NCBI RefSeq assembly: GCF_023283535.1
Contig: NZ_JAKILT010000055.1
Location: 1-35,952 of the forward strand
Source: Shewanella sairae
GTDB lineage: Bacteria > Pseudomonadota > Gammaproteobacteria > Enterobacterales > Shewanellaceae
DNA length: 35,952 nucleotides
Reading direction: 5' to 3'
The notes beneath the pieces were generated by a model. It searched no databases, was not told where the DNA came from, and saw nothing but the letters and a program-made list of their open reading frames with translations. A program made the translations under genes and the position numbers. Positions 33,437 to 35,952 of this stretch are shown here, piece by piece (position 1 is the stretch's first letter; every line of letters starts with the position of its first letter).

Positions 33437-33597
33437 ATTGACCAAAGCAAAGCAAAATTCCTCTTACATTATCCAGTAATAAAACCATCACTCAAATTGA
33501 TTGCTGTTTGTTTAGTCTTTTTTAGACTGTTTCCTGCCCCAAACCACCGCCTTTGCGCACAAACTAGCCGAACACGCCGTTTAATTACAAAAAGCAC

Positions 33598-33632
33598 TTG
33601 CAGGAAAATATCTCCCGCTTTAATATACGCGC
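33598..33632 (+). promoter_or_regulatory. tRNA operon promoter, copy 1
   Basis: -35 TTGCAG (33598-33603), 17-base spacer, -10 TAATAT (33621-33626), then the GC-rich discriminator ACGCGC (33627-33632), as in promoters under stringent control. About 77 leader bases precede the tRNA-Phe. Confidence 0.8.
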
Positions 33633-33708
33633 ACTCCAAACGAGACGGGCTTTTAAGTCAGCTAGTTTTGAGTAGCAAATCTAAGATTTACTTAAGTAAC
33701 ACTTAGTT

Positions 33709-33784
33709 GCCCGAATAGCTCAGTCGGTAGAGCAGAGGATTGAAAATCCTCGTGTCCCTGGTTCGATTCCGGGTTCGGGCACCA
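33709..33784 (+). tRNA. tRNA-Phe (GAA), copy 1
   Basis: A 76-base cloverleaf with encoded CCA. Acceptor GCCCGAA/TTCGGGC, anticodon stem GAGGA/TCCTC, anticodon GAA at 33742-33744, T-loop GGTTCGATTCC. First tRNA of the operon. Confidence 0.97.
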
Positions 33785-33835
33785 ACATTTATTAATGAGT
33801 TTCACTATTTACTTAGTAACTTGTTAAGCAAATAA

Positions 33836-33911
<76 letters not shown>

Positions 33912-33918
33912 TAAAAAC

Positions 33919-33947
33919 AAAAAAGCCACTCAATGAGTGGCTTTTTT
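33919..33947. terminator. Terminator, tRNA operon copy 1
   Basis: Six A's, GCCACTC (33925-33931), loop AAT, GAGTGGC (33935-33941), six T's. It works on both strands. Confidence 0.9.
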
Positions 33948-34488
33948 GTATCTAAAATTTCTCATCTCGTAGCTGCATCACCCTAACTTTGCCCTCCCCT
34001 TAATCACGCAACTCCGATTAACTCAGAGCTTTATTGGCAAACTAATTCAAGGCGAACAACTGAAAGAATGGTAGCTCCTTTGTGAAGCTCTTCAACGCAG
34101 AAGTAGGCAGCCAAAAACGCTCCAGAATGGCGACCAAATCTTTATACTAATTAGTATTACATCCTAGCTAGTATAACTACCTTCCCTTTTCATTAAATTG
34201 TTTTACACCTAATGGCCCTTAAGGTAATAGTGAACTTTTTATATCACCCCATGAATATGCTTCATTACTCCTTTCTCTTTTCAAAAAAGGCCAATGAAAA
34301 CATATTTGCTGTTTTCTCAGGGCTCGGTACAGAGCGACCATATAATACATTGACAAAAGCTGGTGTTAATTACACCAGCTTTAGCTGCTCATGCATGACC
34401 ACCGAACTCATTTAACTAAAAGTCACTTACCAAAAACAAACACTTACGTTGAAATAACGTACAAATACGGGCTAAAACAAACTTTTAT
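33948..34488. other. Spacer between tRNA operons 1 and 2
   Basis: No supportable gene; the short open frames have no coding signal I trust. The first ~55 bases match the downstream flank of unit 3. A hairpin at 34356-34382 (AAAGCTGGTGT with ACACCAGCTTT) looks like a weak terminator, preceded by a TATAAT at 34341-34346 without a matching -35 box. Confidence 0.5.
34356..34382. terminator. Orphan terminator-like hairpin
   Basis: An 11-bp perfect stem with loop TAATT and only three to four T's on each side. No gene ends beside it. Confidence 0.45.
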
Positions 34489-34531
34489 GCCTTTAAACGC
34501 TTATTTGTTACCCAGTCGCGCTAGAAAGCAC

Positions 34532-34566
34532 TTGCACCTTTTTAAACACCGCTATATTATACGCGC
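34532..34566 (+). promoter_or_regulatory. tRNA operon promoter, copy 2
   Basis: -35 TTGCAC (34532-34537), 17-base spacer, -10 TATTAT (34555-34560), discriminator ACGCGC (34561-34566). Confidence 0.82.
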
Positions 34567-34642
34567 ACTCCAAACGAGACAGGATTTTAAGTCCGCTAGT
34601 TTGCAGTAGCAAATCTAAGGTTTACTTAAGTAATACTTAGTT

Positions 34643-34718
34643 GCCCGAATAGCTCAGTCGGTAGAGCAGAGGATTGAAAATCCTCGTGTCCCTGGTTCGA
34701 TTCCGGGTTCGGGCACCA
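34643..34718 (+). tRNA. tRNA-Phe (GAA), copy 2
   Basis: Identical to copy 1 over all 76 bases, CCA encoded. Confidence 0.97.
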
Positions 34719-34769
34719 ACATTTATTAATGAGTTTCACTATTTACTTAGTAACTTGTTAAGCAAATAA

Positions 34770-34845
<76 letters not shown>

Positions 34846-34852
34846 TAAAAAC

Positions 34853-34881
34853 AAAAAAGCCACTCAATGAGTGGCTTTTTT
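34853..34881. terminator. Terminator, tRNA operon copy 2
   Basis: The same hairpin as copy 1 (GCCACTC/GAGTGGC flanked by A's and T's). Confidence 0.9.
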
Positions 34882-34893
34882 GTATCTAAAATT

Positions 34894-35411
34894 TATCTAT
34901 CTATACTGTCTCTGTCTCTACAGAAAAAGTATTTATTAGCCGGTCTCAAGTTAACTTCTTGCCAAACTAGAATTGTTCACCGAGCAGGTATTGATACGAC
35001 TCGACTTTTTGTTGCCGAACAGCGAACCGACATAGTCCTATGCGGGTCAGCTGTTATCCGACAAGATTTGAATCAAGTAAAAAACTCCCAATCCTTTTCC
35101 TCTAAAAAGCTCAACCTAAAAACCTGTAACAAGATCAGTGATAAAATGAGTTAAAGTCTTTTTAGATGACCACTAGATCTCTATATCTACCAATCTATCG
35201 ATTAATACCAATCTTAACCAAAAATAAGAATAAGCCCTAAACAATGCTCTGCTTAATAAACGATGATAGAAACTGTCGATTAAGCGCGCTTTCTCGAGCG
35301 CTTCCCCTCTAATCCTTATAACGCCAGCCACTAGCCTCTCAAGTAAACCTCGCATAAAACAGGCCGCAACGCAGAAATATACGACATATTAGCGCAAAAA
35401 TAACCACCTAC
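34894..35411. other. Spacer between tRNA operons 2 and 3
   Basis: About 520 bases with no gene I can support and no recognisable RNA or mobile element. It does not match the spacer between units 1 and 2 by eye. Confidence 0.5.
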
Positions 35412-35454
35412 GCCTTCAAACGTCTATTTGTTACCCAGTCACGCTAGAAAGCAC

Positions 35455-35489
35455 TTGCACCTTTTTAAACACCGCTATATTATACGCGC
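35455..35489 (+). promoter_or_regulatory. tRNA operon promoter, copy 3
   Basis: -35 TTGCAC (35455-35460), 17-base spacer, -10 TATTAT (35478-35483), discriminator ACGCGC. Identical to copy 2 across the core. Confidence 0.82.
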
Positions 35490-35565
35490 ACTCCAAACGA
35501 GACGGGCTTTTAAGTCAACTAGTTTGTAGTAGCAAATCTAAGGTTTACTTAAGTAATACTTAGTT

Positions 35566-35641
35566 GCCCGAATAGCTCAGTCGGTAGAGCAGAGGATTGA
35601 AAATCCTCGTGTCCCTGGTTCGATTCCGGGTTCGGGCACCA
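35566..35641 (+). tRNA. tRNA-Phe (GAA), copy 3
   Basis: Identical to copies 1 and 2 over all 76 bases, CCA encoded. Confidence 0.97.
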
Positions 35642-35692
35642 ACATTTATTAATGAGTTTCACTATTTACTTAGTAACTTGTTAAGCAAATAA

Positions 35693-35768
<76 letters not shown>

Positions 35769-35775
35769 TAAAAAC

Positions 35776-35804
35776 AAAAAAGCCACTCAATGAGTGGCTT
35801 TTTT
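35776..35804. terminator. Terminator, tRNA operon copy 3
   Basis: The same hairpin and T-tract as in the other two copies. Confidence 0.9.
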
Positions 35805-35861
35805 GTATCTAAAATTTCTCATCTCGTAGCTGCATTATCCTAACGTTGCCCTCCCCTTATC

Positions 35862-35952
35862 TGATCTCTAGTACTAAAACTAGACACGGCACTAAGCAAT
35901 GCTCTTTAGTTCGAATGCTTCTGGGCTGAGATAGCCATTCGCACTATGCCTT
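35862..35952 (-). mobile_element. End of an IS3-family insertion sequence (partial)
   Basis: The homology between tRNA units 1 and 3 ends at 35859. From 35862 the plus strand begins TGATCTCTAG and reaches ACTAGACAC at 35887, the layout of an IS3-type terminal repeat (TGATC... near GGACAC or TAGACAC). The transposase stop lies just inside. The rest of the element is beyond the window, so its length, its other end and the target duplication are unseen. Confidence 0.7.
35892..35952 (-). CDS. IS3-family transposase OrfB, C-terminal end only
   Basis: The minus strand reads RHSANGYLSPEAFELKSIA and then TAG (35892-35894). Arg-His-Ser...Gly-Tyr-Leu-Ser-Pro-Glu-x-Phe-Glu is the characteristic ending of IS3-family OrfB integrase-type transposases. 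Only 19 residues fall in the window, so the DDE residues and intactness cannot be judged. Confidence 0.75.
   Translation of the reverse strand, partial: RHSANGYLSPEAFELKSIA

Overview
The window reads as chromosomal core DNA of a marine gammaproteobacterium, most likely Shewanella or a close relative. This rests on protein likeness recalled from memory (no search was run), on the yqgE-ruvX, pilTU-yggS-proC-yggT-yggU-rdgB-hemW and yggN-glsA-yggL-trmB-mutY-yggX gene orders, and on moderate AT content. Most genes sit in short runs bounded by clear, often two-way, intrinsic terminators.

Region 1 (1-5.6 kb): a structured non-coding stretch at the left edge, a small lipoprotein, a hotdog acyl-CoA thioesterase, and a tandem pair of PhoA-superfamily alkaline phosphatases. 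The first phosphatase carries a cleavable signal peptide and the second a lipobox, so one enzyme is predicted free in the periplasm and the other membrane-anchored. An unrecognised exported protein follows. Region 2 (5.6-12.9 kb): threonine aldolase, YicG/TRIC channel, an OmpA-like protein with an MscS channel, a divergent PACE-efflux/LysR pair, a cytoplasmic leucine-rich-repeat protein, a DUF4136 lipoprotein, and a small membrane protein behind a sigma70 promoter that overlaps a perfect 7-1-7 Fur box. Region 3 (13-24.8 kb): yciH-yqgE-ruvX, hemH (TTG start), pilTU (twitching ATPases) divergent from yggS-proC-yggT-yggU-DUF4426, then rdgB-hemW and a secreted DUF885 protein.

Region 4 (24.8-33.4 kb): a 666-residue unrecognised beta-rich protein, a structured interval with a minus-strand terminator and a possible tiny ORF, a LysR regulator, yggN with a sigma54-like promoter, glutaminase glsA overlapping yggL, trmB, and divergent mutY-yggX. 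Region 5 (33.5-35.95 kb): three near-identical tRNA-Phe(GAA)/tRNA-Thr(TGT) operons, each with its own promoter, GC-rich discriminator and terminator. At the right edge the third copy runs into the end of an IS3-family insertion sequence, of which only the last 19 transposase codons and the presumed terminal repeat lie inside the window.

I did not find a convincing new multi-gene defence or biosynthetic system. The items most worth checking are the Fur-box small membrane protein, the GGA-rich hairpins at the left edge, the structured interval at 27.1-27.5 kb, the sigma54-like site before yggN, and the mosaic tRNA array ending in the IS.
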